Origin: Dactylellina haptotyla
Taxonomy: Eukaryota; Ascomycota; Orbiliomycetes; Orbiliales; Orbiliaceae
Direction: 5' to 3'
DNA: 64,000 nt
Assembly (NCBI GenBank): GCA_031310005.1
Contig: CM062386.1
Span: forward strand, 124,001 to 188,000
Shown here: positions 35,822 to 47,201 of the stretch, piece by piece
Numbering within the stretch: the stretch's first letter is position 1
Layout of the letters: every line of letters begins with the position of its first letter
Notes under the pieces: model-generated
Seen by the model: the letters and a program-made list of their open reading frames with translations, nothing else
What the model was told of the DNA's origin: nothing
Databases searched by the model: none
Translations under genes and position numbers: made by a program

Positions 35822-36721
35822 ATGCCCGGCCCAACCACCATCGCAGAGGCCCTCCAAACACTGCCATCCTCCTCGACATTCTTCGCATCCGCCGCCGGGA
35901 AGCCACAAACGGGACGGCGTCTCCTCGTTACAAAGAAGAAGTTCGGGTCCTCCGCATCAGCTGAGCACCACAAGCCGCCAAAGCTGCAATGGGTGTCCCA
36001 GCAAGCTCACATACTACCCTCCGATGGAACTTCAACGTCGACGCCTAAAAGGAAGAAAGGGGTCAAAGAAGCCTTCCTGATCGCAGGGAGGGACTCCGGT
36101 GTCAAGCAATGTTAGTTGCCTATGGAAATCGCCCCTCGTGTCGTTCAAAAAATAACATTATCAATTCCCATAGCCTTAACGTTCAGCTGCCGCCTTCCAC
36201 TCCCATTCCTCGAGCAAAACGGACCTCATGATGAAGATATAGAAATGGATCTCGATGAACATTCGGAAGCCACTTATCCGTCCGCAGGAGGGGCGGGCCT
36301 AACCGCCGGCGATCTTGAGATGGACTTGGAGCCCGACGATGAGAGCCTCCCATCCGGGGGAGGAGGGAGCAGCGGTGGCGGCCTAACAGCGGCTTTCCTG
36401 GAGGATCTGGAATTGGAGGGATCTGCTCCCTCGGGAATGAAGTCCCAATCGACCACTCACATGGCTAAGAGGCGGCGTGTTGATCCCTCCCGAGACGAGC
36501 CAGATGAATGCGATTCGCTCCCTCGAGACTTCTTGGAGCTCCTGAAATCCGAAGTCCCAGGCGGCAAGAAGAACGTCTCACCAGGAGAGTTTGCCAGAGT
36601 CTGGAAAATGAGCGGCAGGAAAATGGGGAATGGGATGGTCCTCGCGCAGAACGAATACTTCAACAGCGTCGAAACCCATGACTCGCCGCACAAAAGGAAA
36701 GGCAGGGGTAAGGGCAGATAA
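35822..36721 (+). CDS. Conserved-looking nuclear-type hypothetical protein
   Basis: Two exons, 35822-36110 and 36174-36721, give 278 residues. The 63-bp intron starts gttagt, has a taacatt branch-like site and ends cccatag; this choice joins the frame as VKQ-S-LTFSCRLPLPFLEQN. The N-terminus (GPTTIAEALQTLPSSSTFF) and a basic patch (PKRKKG) precede an acidic segment (DEDIEMDLDEHSEATYPSAG; EMDLEPDDE). A second basic patch (AKRRRVDP) follows, and the C-terminus is strongly basic (HKRKGRGKGR). Alternating acidic and basic patches suggest a nuclear, nucleic-acid-associated or chromatin protein; I recognise no domain. A different acceptor (ttcag at 36188) would shift the frame and is less likely. 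Confidence 0.7.
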
Positions 36722-36966
36722 AGCCCATTTACTTTTTCTTCTTCCCGTCAGCTGCTACGAGGACCCTGTATACAACAAAAAAAATAATGCGAGATATTCA
36801 AAATCCTTAATTCCCACCAACTATTTCATCATTCTTTTAAACTCTTCATGATCGGCTAGCTATAATCAAACCCGTCGTCGCGTATCTCCATAGCAGATCC
36901 GCTAACCCCAAAGTCCCCAAAGTTAATACATTCCTCAATCCCACACCTATATATATCACAAGACTG

Positions 36967-37804
36967 TTACCACTCTACGCGGACTCGGCGGGCTCGCCGC
37001 TTGGTCATGAACATATACGCATCCGCCTGATCATGAGGCAGAGCGCTGACCTTGAACAAACCCTCCACTGCATCCTCAGGATGAAAATCCTTCTTCCACC
37101 CCTTGACCATCACGAGCCTCCCAAACAGATCCGCAGGGAAATATATGTTCCTCATCTGCGTTACGATAGGCTCATACCAAGGCTCCGGCCACGGACACAT
37201 CACCACCATTGTCACCGCAATCCTAGGTTTATCCCACCTCTCCCCGTCCGGCTCAATCCTCGGTTCGAACGTAATGTAACCCAACGGGAAGATATCGCCG
37301 ACCCAGACACCCCTCTCCTGCAGAAATCGTAGGGCGTCATCGTGGTATTCGGTGTAATGCATATGGGCACGACAGCACGGGAGTAGCCAAAAGACACCCG
37401 TGCACCCGTTGATCGGATCCCAGACTCCACCGGGCGGAGGGGGCGCTGGTATAAACTTTCGTTCCGTATCGAACGGTTGCATGAGAAGCGAAGTCTGGTA
37501 TTTGTGCTCCTGTTCAGCGGTTTGGCGGAATACCTCCGCCTCCGGGTATAGCTGTGGTGTGCGCCATTTCTCGCCCTGGTAGTCGTATCGGTAGAATATG
37601 CGGGGCCCCGTGTCGTCTTGATATTTGAAGTCCAGAGAGGTATTTCGTGTCAGATCTGTAGGAAGATATGCTTAGCCGGGTTCGATTTTTGTTCAAAAAT
37701 CTTATTGTCTTGTAAATTACAAACATACCCTGAACTACTTGGCTTGCTGTCGAGCTTGAAGCCGGCGGCCCCGGGGTTGCGGGTAGCCCCGACAGATCAG
37801 CCAT
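36967..37804 (-). CDS. Conserved hypothetical fungal protein
   Basis: Two exons, 37729-37804 and 36967-37655, give 254 residues. The 73-bp intron (gtatgt...cctacag) joins VVQ to DLTRNTSLDFKYQDDTGPR. The protein is rich in Trp, Tyr and Pro (RIFYRYDYQGEKWRTPQLYP; VMCPWPEPWYEPIV) and appears globular, with no signal peptide or membrane span. Three Cys and several His lie in one segment (PINGCTGVFWLLPCCRAHMH). I do not recognise a family. It converges with the gene ending at 36721, with 245 bases between stop codons. Splicing is well supported by the uninterrupted joined frame. Confidence 0.72.
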
Positions 37805-38907
37805 CTCTGATCAGAGCGGTGGAATGGTATTTGGCATCTGCTGCTATGAATGTCTCAGAGTTCTCAAGGAGCTAACTAGCTTGACTACGGCGGATGATGA
37901 TGACGATTGATGGTGGAGGGTTGAGTGGAATGGGCTTTTCTTGCACATTGATGAAGTGCCATAACATCTGTAACCATGAGGAAGGACATATTTTTGATCG
38001 TCGTTGAAAAGATTCTATATTGTGGTTGCTGCCGATACACTAGAAACAGATTATTGCAGACGTTGTATTTTTCTAAAATAGAATCAAAATATAGATATCG
38101 AAAGAGCACACATCATAGTTATGGTTGAAAATGAGAATAGATATATTTTGAGAAAATAAAAGACTCCTCTCGCTAGAAATGCTAATACACTTTCTGGTTC
38201 TGAAACCGAAAATATAAAAAACAAATGGAATGCGCGATGGCAAACGTGGTGTGGGTTAAGGGGAAAGAGAGAAGTAAAACGCCGTAGGTATATGAAAAAG
38301 AAAAAGACAATGAAGGGAAAAAAGAACGCCACGCTATTATACATTACTCTGATACAATTAGGTGCAGGTAAGATTATCGTAGAGAACTGAGAAGAAAAAA
38401 AGGAATAGGCTAATTCAAAGTGGAAGAGAATGACGAAGGAGGTGTAAAAGGAAATCTGCAACCAGTTTCTTGTATCGAGCTGTAGAATGGTCCTGTCGAT
38501 GGAATACCTGTATAGAGATAAAAAATGCAAATCGTTAAAGTGTGAAAGGGTATGGATGAAAAAAAAAGGAGGGGAATATCGAAAAGAAAGAAAGAATAAC
38601 GGTGACACCCCCCACTTTTGGTAGCAAGAAAAAAATAAAAATAAAAGATCAAAATCAAGCAAGCCCCCTGCTGAACGAAAAGAAAAACAAAAGTACGCCA
38701 GATCCCCGCTTGGTAAACAGTTGTCTATCAACAGATTTGGTAAAGTGAAGGGCAAAAAAGCAAACCGCTATGAAGGATATTTTCCCAGATTTCCCAAATC
38801 GGCCTTGAGGTCCCCAAATTTATGAAGAGAGAACAAGAATGAGAGAAAGAGAGAGTAAAGAAGGATAATAATTTTAGAGGCATTATCAAATGGCATGATG
38901 ATCACTA
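37805..38907. other. Intergenic; promoter of the upstream gene and 3' region of paralogue A
   Basis: 37805-38100 is the likely promoter of the minus-strand hypothetical gene. 38100-38900 is purine-rich on the plus strand, which produces a long but low-complexity Phe/Ser-rich minus-strand frame. I read it as the 3' untranslated region of paralogue A rather than as a gene. Confidence 0.5.
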
Positions 38908-41515
38908 TCAGCGAGGATAGGTAACTTGGCTGCCTGGCCGAAAACTGAGTAGGTACGACATGTCAGCTATGGAGTCATCATCAAGGATGCCCTCCACAAA
39001 GTCGGGCGTAAACATCGCATACTTCTCAAATCCGAATGTTCGCGATGAACCAGTATCGATTCGGAAGACAGGCGTCGTGGTAAAGCTACCTTTGGTAGAC
39101 CAGGACTTGAGGTGGGCTTTGATTCCGTCTGGGGCGTGAATGTGGATATCCTCTCGAACGTCCACACACCAAAGTTTTCGCTCATCTTCTCTGTCAAACG
39201 TAAAGTTGAATTTCCTTTCGAGAAAGCGGAGGAAGTTTGTGAGGGAGAATCTTCCCGAAAATTCGTATTTCTCTTCGCTGTGAGGAGTGGTGACGGAGAT
39301 GTGCTGGGTTTGTGACGGAGGAGCGTTGTCGTTGAGGGTTGCCCCTTCCACATGGTGGGCTCGAACTGTTCCGTGCTTCCGCTTCCGTACCCTCGGGGGT
39401 TGTGCGGCTCGGACAAGACTCTTCGAATTTGTTCCGATACCAGGCGGTACGGAGAAATGGTCAGTTGGTGGCTCGGGATGTGGTTGCTGCTCTCGAGACT
39501 GTTGTATCGGTTCGAAGAATGACGTGTCTACCGGCTGTATATGTTGTTCTGGTGCCATGGTAGGGTTGTAATCGATCCAGCTCGCCAAATCGACTTCGTA
39601 CTCGTTCGAATTCGTGTACATGTTGTGAGGCATGTGACTGTGAGGGTATGCAAATTCCTCGGGCGCCGTGGTCGGTGATGGATCGGAAACACTTGTATAC
39701 GTTGTCGGAGGATGCTGTGACATGTCATATGCAGTTGTCGCCACCGGTTGCAGTTGCTCAGGGTTGGTCACAGTGACCGAAGTAGAGAAATGCTCCAGAG
39801 GTTCCTCGCATCGAGTGGAAACGACATTTTCCACTTGTTGGCTGGCTGCTTCGTGAGTGTCTTCGTTCAATGTGAGAGGCTTCTCATCTTCCTTTGGTGG
39901 GAAGTTACGGCGCGAAGGTACGCTGGGGCCTACTGTGGCAGGACCGGCAGTATTGAGCGACCGTTCGAGTTCTTCCAGGCCGTTGATGAATGATGACCAG
40001 TCGTTGGGGTTCGATTGGACGGACTTGAAAAGTCTCAGGATGACGCTCGAAAAGCACGTTAAGCCATCACTGGGAATCTCACTGGCTGCCGTTACCACAT
40101 AGTTGAGAACAGGATAGAAGTCCGGTGCTGAAGAAAAGTCAGAATAACGATACATAAAAAATGGAACCAATGAGACTCACTCGAATTTGGAACTGGACGG
40201 TCGGACTTGGATGAATTTTGTACAATCCACTTGCACCATCTGTCCCAGGGTTCGCACTTTTGACTCTTGATCTCCGGTGGAATTGCCATACCACCCTTCT
40301 TGAGATGGTCTTTGATGATATGGGATCTGGAGGGTTAAATGTTAGCCACGGTCCAAGCCATCAAGATGAAGATGAGATTCGTACTTTATTTTCGGTCTTT
40401 GGGCAAGATCCTTTGTACCGCATTCGAGATATTTCTCCGGGTACATTTTGAAATACGGGCAAGTGTGTCTTTCGGTACCATCATCGGCGTCAGCATCGGC
40501 CAGATCTTGTCCGTCGGCGCTATCCACCGCTGCTAATCGAGGGTTCTTTTTGCTCGGTTGTATTTGTGAATTATCCTCCGAGGCATTACTCAAGAGACGC
40601 TTTTTCCCATAGGAGGCAGAAGCCTGTCTCGACTTTGGTTGGGTGGATTCTTCGGGGTAGTCGGATACAGCGCAACCGTACACGCGGTCGAACGAAGGGT
40701 CAAACGAGAGACCGGACCCGCTTAACGTTTGTGCCAAAAGATGCCTGAATATCGAAGGGGAAAACTCCTTGCAAGCACACCCCGATTGCTCGTCAGCCAC
40801 ACAGAGGCTCTGGTTATCCTGCGATGAGAATAAACGATGAGGGGCCTGAGACGGCGGCAGGCTCTCCAGCGAGTGTTCTGATTTGAGCCCGGCGGACTGG
40901 CTACCGATAAGCAGCCCGGAATGCGACATCAACTAGAACGCGGGAGAAGATTAGCGACACGTCAAAGTTGACAGGCGGCGAAAATCTCCAGAGCCGACCG
41001 CAGGATATTGACAGCGGGGAGAGAAATAATACCTTTAATTTACGGCTCTGCATAGACGAGCCTGTTCTGCTTCTGAATTTGATTGTTATTTCCAGTTCGC
41101 CGTATTGGTCGTCCAGAAAGCCTCCGTCGTCCGAAGCGTGGCCACCCGGCGCGACATGTTCTGAGAAACTGGCTCTCGAGTCGGCGGCGGCTTCTTCTTT
41201 TCCTTCTTCGTCGTATTGCCAATTTCTATTGAAGCACGGAAAGGACAATCGCGATATAGAAATTAGTTCAACCCGTTCACACAGCGCGAAAAAAAGATGG
41301 ATATTATTCTACAGCACGCCGGTACCTCTCCTCCTCACGCCTGTGAAACGAACGCCGACGACGAATCAAAAAGGAAAAAACAACAACGCAAAGGGGGGGA
41401 AACTCTGCTGGGAGGAGGAGTAATATTCCGCAGCGGTTGGGTCTTTTTGGGCTTACGAGGAAACGAAAGGCGTGGGTTCCACAAACCCAGCGGACTGGTC
41501 GGTCGAGTACTTCAT
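38908..41515 (-). CDS. Paralogue A: nuclear-type protein with C2H2-like finger
   Basis: Five exons, 41457-41515, 41033-41225, 40385-40932, 40181-40326 and 38908-40127, give 721 residues. The last three exons are firm; the first two rest on good splice signals and frame (gtaagc/caatag, gtatta/ttctag). Residues 242-274 carry Cys-x12-Cys-x13-His-x4-His (CPYFKMYPEKYLEC, then SHIIKDH). This variant finger with the CP(F/Y)FK...C start is widespread in ascomycete nuclear proteins. A WDRWCKWIV motif follows it. The centre is a disordered Ser/Thr/Pro-rich region with a basic patch (RVRKRKHG). The C-terminus (about 600-700) is a folded domain (YEFSGRFSLTNFLRFLERKF) shared with the gene at 44453-47201. 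DNA binding is inferred; the target is unknown. Confidence 0.82.
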
Positions 41516-44452
41516 AGATGTGCGGTCATCTGGCTTCCCCCAGATGAAGGACATTTGAGGCCTCGCAGCTGTCTACACGGAAGGAAGGAAAAATGCAGGC
41601 CTGTTACTTCGAAGTGGAAGGGTGGTTGTGCAAGATTTCTCTGCTGGCTGGCGGGCTGGTAAAAGAAAAGGATTTTTTGGTGATGAATTCCGACAGACTG
41701 GTACACGCAAGAGCTTAAGCGGAACAGAAACTCGGGAACCGGTCACACCCTGGGCGATAACTCGGATGCAAGCCAGTCCTTTTCAGCAGTTGCTGGCGAT
41801 TCGAGGAGCATATGGTGACGAGTTCTGCACAAGACTGCGGGCCTGTCGTGAAAGGCATGCAAGTCGCTCTCTATCTATCTATCTATCCTCCCTTCGTTTT
41901 TACTTGTCGGTCCGCGGTGTATTGTCTCGCGAGGGTCGAGCGAGGGTCGGTAAGAGGAGAGAAAATAAGGTCAAGCCGTTGCGGAGGGCAGGAGGACGAG
42001 AGGCCCAATGCATTTATTCAAATCACCCAGACCATCATCCGAAGGGTGATCTAACCCTACACATCTTAGCACTGGTTCCTGGGCCCGCCCTCAGCATGAA
42101 ATGGGTCAAGGAGGAGGGAAATCGAAATGGGGTGTCAATTTGTTCAAGCTCATTTGGCTACTTCGAGGACCCTAAAAATCCACTAAATGTCTGGGGACCC
42201 ATGGGCATTCCCACTCACCTCTCTCAATTCTGCTTCGTTAGTCCGCCATGATATGACCGCCCCCCTGCTCGCTCGCTCGTTTGGATTTGTCCTGTTCGAG
42301 ATGAATGCGAACAATAGGGCCGCTTCTTGCTTTTTTCCAGACGCTAGTCGACCTGGCTCACGGGGCTGAGGGGACACCCATCCTAACGGGCGGATCTTGT
42401 TGGTACCAATTAGCACCGCACCGTGAATGAGGATTGAGCCGATTTGACTAGCACCTGCAGAGAGAACACACCCACTTTCGAAGGAAATGCCAGCGTTTGC
42501 AAATGCAGACTCTCGTCAGAAAAAAGTTCGAACAGGCCAGCCAGAGGATAGCGCGTGAAAGGGGTTTCGGTTCTGGGATCTCTTCCCCGGCCACCCCAAT
42601 GACGTCTTGGATCGAAAACACCAATTACCGGACGGAATACACTCAAAAACAATAACCGTATGCGGTCGATACGGCTCTATTGTTCACGATTGCCAAGTGT
42701 CCAAGCTCACGTAAATCGCACATTTCCGGCACCGGGCTGAACGAAAAGAGCAAAAGGGACGATAGTTTTTGGCCTCATGCTGAACCGGTCAGCAAAGAAA
42801 ACATTCAGAGTTGCGCCTCCGTGGGTGTGTCTGTGTGAGATCTGTGGTAGCACACTCAAATGCTCCTTTCGCTTCCCCTCTTTTTGCTCTTTTCTGACTT
42901 GCGCACAGATGTTGAGTTTTGTCGCCGTTCGAGAAAACAATAATGCTTGGGTCCCAAGGCTGGGCAGCAACCTTTCGGTTAAGCAGATGTGCACCTCGTT
43001 TCTGTATGTATGGTTACCAAAAATCTCGAAAACTCTCTCCTAGCAAACATAGCAGCATATATCTCTTATTTGTTTCTTTTACCCTGGGTTTTGGGGAACC
43101 GGAACAATGAATAGGCTCCTGCATGGATCAACCAGAATCTGCATCCGCTGCTGTAACGTACATTCTTCCTGTCCACCAACGGAGGAATATGCAGAAATCC
43201 CATCCAGATCAGATATCGATCAACCCTTCTGATCCCTTCTTGAACAATAAGTGGGTCCTCTCGCGATGGTCATCCGTGGTGATGCCGTCCCATTTAAGTC
43301 CACCACGGTATTCTAGCGTCTTTGGGACTAGTGTGCATGGGACCGACAGGACACTAAGATAGTCCCGTAACACCAACAGCACGAGCGTGATGTTGTCCAA
43401 GTACCCCCGAATCATATTTTTTCAGCCGTGCGACCTTTCTATTTGTCCGTTCCCTCGAATTAGTCTAACGCGGGAACCAAGATACGAGCTCGTGTATCTG
43501 AAGATTATAAGCGATCTCTCACTCCTGCTGTTCGACAAGAAGCCTCGTCCAATCGCCAATGCGATTAGACGAAAATTTTTGAGACAAGGCGGAACCATCC
43601 ATCGATACGAAGCCCGCATGGAGATGCATGACAAACGCCTGATGTTTAAGCTTAACAATAAAACAACCAACTTGGCCTCGTGAGAACGGTGGTTGAACTG
43701 CATTCAACTGCGCTCTTCTGCTCAGACCGCTCTCGATCGTTGTTGTTCTTGGTGTTTCAATATGTTTCTTCCTGCCAAGTAATGAAGCCGGGTTGGGTCC
43801 TTCAAACCAACACTGCGCAGCAAATCTCCCCTCTTGCACTCTGGATGTTCGGCACGGGAAGAAACCAATTACAATCTTCACGGTCATATCGGATAGGACG
43901 GTATTCGTGGGACGAAAACCACATGGCAAACATCGAAAGAGATTTTTTTTTTTTCCCCCTCCATAGCCTTTATCAAATATTATTCTCACTAAATAGTATT
44001 ATAATAATACTGAGCTCTATATATAAAACTTCCCAAAACCGTGAACCAGGAGGCCACGGTCAAGCGTTTTTCTGGGAGTTGCCAATTGCAAGTTTAACGG
44101 CTTAAAATGTGGGGCCACCCTCAAGGAAAAAATGTAAAAAGCAGAGATAGGGTCAACAAAAACCTATATTATCGCAGGGTATTCATAAAACGCTAAGTAA
44201 TAACAACGCCAATAAACGGCGCCGGTCCTGTGGGCCATGTTGGCGCACAGTTGTTGGCGCGGTGGAGATTTTGCAAACAGCTACTAATAAAAAAGAGAGT
44301 ACTCGCACGAGGGGTGTCATGACCAAATTACAGCCTTGAGGAAATAAAAATAAAAAGAAACAAAAAAAAGATAGCATATATACTAAGTACTTTGCAAACT
44401 CCAAGCAAACGCATATGCATATGCCGTTGGAGTTGAAGTTAACTTGCAATTG
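41516..44452. other. Long intergenic region between paralogues A and B
   Basis: 2.9 kb with no supportable gene. 41516-42600 is the likely promoter of paralogue A, and 43900-44452 the 3' region of paralogue B. The largest open frame (209 residues, 41622-42251, plus) lies in low-complexity sequence and resembles nothing known. Confidence 0.45.
41870..41887. repeat. CTAT tetranucleotide microsatellite
   Basis: About four and a half CTAT units lie in noncoding DNA upstream of paralogue A. Confidence 0.8.
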
Positions 44453-47201
44453 TTAGAAAAAATTGCACGATGGATCAAGAAACCTGCTATCTTTGCTAAA
44501 CCTTATTTCAGCAGTCGGCCGATATGGTTTGTTAATAAAGCAGCGGCAAGGTACATCAATCCAGAACCAAGGGATAGCCTTATTAAAGAACATATCGCCG
44601 GATTCGTCCCAGAAGTCTTCCAACTGCGCAAGGACAGCTTTCTTATTATATAACGGTAAGTTGTCATTCATAAACCAGAACTCACGCGTGAAGTCCGTAA
44701 ATTCGAAGCCAAAAGTGAGGGAGATCCAATCAACGAATGCATCAATCGCATTCGATATGCTGCCGCTAAACTTGAACATTTCTGGCCTTCTATCCGATAT
44801 TACCAAAATAATATGAGTGGACACGGTGAAACTGTTGTTACTGCACGTTGTATTGGCAGTGAACGGAGTAAGCAGGGAAGGTGTCATCAGAGAGGATCCA
44901 GCTTTAGATAGCACAGATGGCGAAGGCGTTGGTAAAGCACTAAATCGGCTATCATAACTAGGAATCATTATATTCCCTACACTTTCGGCCCGTGGTCGTT
45001 TCCTTTTCGTGGCACTAAGCCCGTCTTTGAGGCGCCGCTGGGGTTGCAGAAAGGCCGGTGCTGGCATAGTGTCACCAGTTGGTGCCATTTTTGTGAAAAA
45101 GTGGTTAGGTGACAATGCGCCAAGAGGATTGCTGGAATGTTCCGATGTGCAGTGGGAGGTATCGATTTTAGAAACTTGCATCTGTTTGGGATCGACGAAT
45201 CCCTCTGATGGCGGAATAGAAATCCCCAAGTCGTGTAAAGAGAATCCTGTTGGTGGACCGGAAGATATAATTTCGCTTTCATGGTCGTGAAGCTGAATTT
45301 CTTGACAAACTACGTCGTGTGAAATAATCAATTCATCCATTGCGGCGTTGAAGCTCGTCGGATTGAATTCGTGGTCACCAGAGCGAACCCACTCGTCGAT
45401 ATCCCCGTTGCTTTCAGTGATAGAGTGTGCCACAATTGGCGTTAATTGCCAAACTTCGGCGCCCTGGCGCGGCTCATTATTGGCTGGAGCGGCAGTCAGA
45501 ACCAGGTATTGAGGATTACTGTCGTCGAAGTCAGTTGTATGCGCCGGGTCTGGAATGGTCGAGTCTAGATGCGTACTAGTACTCGGTCCTGTGCCTTCAT
45601 TGGCGTCCGGCCATTGTAGAGGGGGGTATACGCTTTCAGACGAAAATTGCAATTCTGGATTATTAAGATGCGCTTCAAAGCTAGGAGGCACTGCGGCAAT
45701 CTCCGGTAAGGTCGGGTCTACTTCGAATGAAATAGGTTCATAGGGACGGTCTAGAATGGCCGCGATGCCACGAATTATATATTCGGTTTCTGTTGGATTT
45801 CTCTGGGCGTGTTGGAAAAGCTTCAACATCCTCGTGCCAAAACATGGCGCTTCTTGGCCTTCCAACTGCTCGCTTACCCTCAGAAGGTATGACAAAATTT
45901 TGACAAAATTAGGATCTGCCGCCAAATGTAGGTGATATGTTAGTCCTTGTACCGCTGAATTCTAGAGTTCGTAGTTTTCTCCAATTTCAAGGATTACCCC
46001 CCCACTTACCAGAATTAGGTATAGCCCTTGTTTCCCGGTCCGTATCTTTAACAATATAGCGATACCAATCTTCCCAGGCATGGGAGTGTTGGATTTCAGA
46101 AGGTGCATTGCCATTGTAGTGATATCGTTTTAGATGGTCTCTGTTTATAGAACAATACGTTAGTCAAGTTGCATCGTGAATTTCATGCGCATAATTCAAA
46201 AAACAGGATTCCAAGTCTGAACGTACTTGACTTTCCGTCTTTCTATCCATCCGGAATCTCGGCAGTTCATATGTAGACTAGGGTAGGCTTTGAAGAAAGG
46301 GCATGCATATTCTTTACTCGAGGAAGACCGTGCAGCAGACCGCACGGCATTTCCAACGTCACCGTCCTCGCCATCAGAATAATCATCTGGAACCCTTTTC
46401 CTTCGCTTAAAGTTCTGCGTATTTCTGCGCCGGGAACCTTGGGGAGTCGTTGGTTGCGAACCAGACTGATCTGATATGTGAGCTGCACCAGATGCTGTTG
46501 GCGTAGATCTCCCCTCTGGCACGTCTGCCTCGTTAAGACACCCATTTCGCTTGTTTGCATCTTCATGCTCATCCAGGCTTGAGAAGCTACGCCGTCCGAC
46601 ACTACTTTTCAATTTACTGAACTTGGGGATGCTTATGATACGACGTAGTGACTGGTGTGACTTTTCTTTTTTGATAAGCCGCTGCCTTTTGCTCCGAAGT
46701 CTTAGTCGGCTCAAGGACCGTGCTCTCAAACGATGTGCAGGCAACCGACTTAGACCTGCAGGTCCTGACACAGGGTTACAGGTATCTATCAATGCTGTTT
46801 GAGTTCTCGGTCTTGATCGGTCGTCTATGATCAGAACCTCCTCGCCTCTGGTTTTGGTAAGACCGTGGCGAGTACGGTTCCATTTCTGCTTTAAGGAAGG
46901 TGCAAACTAAAAATAATTATAACATATTAGGACAAGGATTGTTTATCGCTGAGAGATACGTGCAGAACTACAATTCAAGGCTTCAAACTTGTGATAAGTC
47001 TAGTAATTACGTTGCTTCTCTTACATTTTTGTTTCTTTGTGAACAATACCTCCAGAGACTATTTGGATTATCAAGAAACCCAGATAGCGAACCAGAATCT
47101 CTGGCACAGGTATCGCCGGATTTGATATGATCTCCAAAATAGTTCTCGAGGAGAACCGGCGGCCCCACAAGGCTGGCTGTTGTGTTGTTCCGTTTCCCCA
47201 T
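44453..47201 (-). CDS. Paralogue B: nuclear-type protein with C2H2-like finger
   Basis: Four exons, 47025-47201, 46227-46906, about 46011-46140 (one base uncertain) and 44453-45915, give about 816 residues. Residues 261-293 carry Cys-x12-Cys-x13-His-x4-His (CPFFKAYPSLHMNC, then DHLKRYH), the same spacing as paralogue A. A WEDWYRYIVK motif follows, matching WDRWCKWIVQ in A. A strongly basic region precedes the finger (RLRARSLSRLRLRSKRQRL). The middle is disordered and acidic, with a basic patch (TKRKRPRAE). The C-terminus (about 690-800) aligns with A (MFKFSGSISNAIDAFVDW; FWFMNDNLP). Both introns flanking the exon after the finger cysteines fall at the same codons and phases as in A. The first exon is inferred from an in-frame ATG and a gtaaga donor. 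Confidence 0.8.

Noticed and set aside
38084-38755. 223-residue minus-strand open frame rich in Phe and Ser
   Set aside because: It is a by-product of purine-rich sequence on the other strand, has no domain, and lies where the 3' untranslated region of paralogue A is expected.
41622-42251. 209-residue plus-strand open frame
   Set aside because: Composition is irregular, it covers a CTAT microsatellite, overlapping frames are equally open, and no family resemblance is seen.
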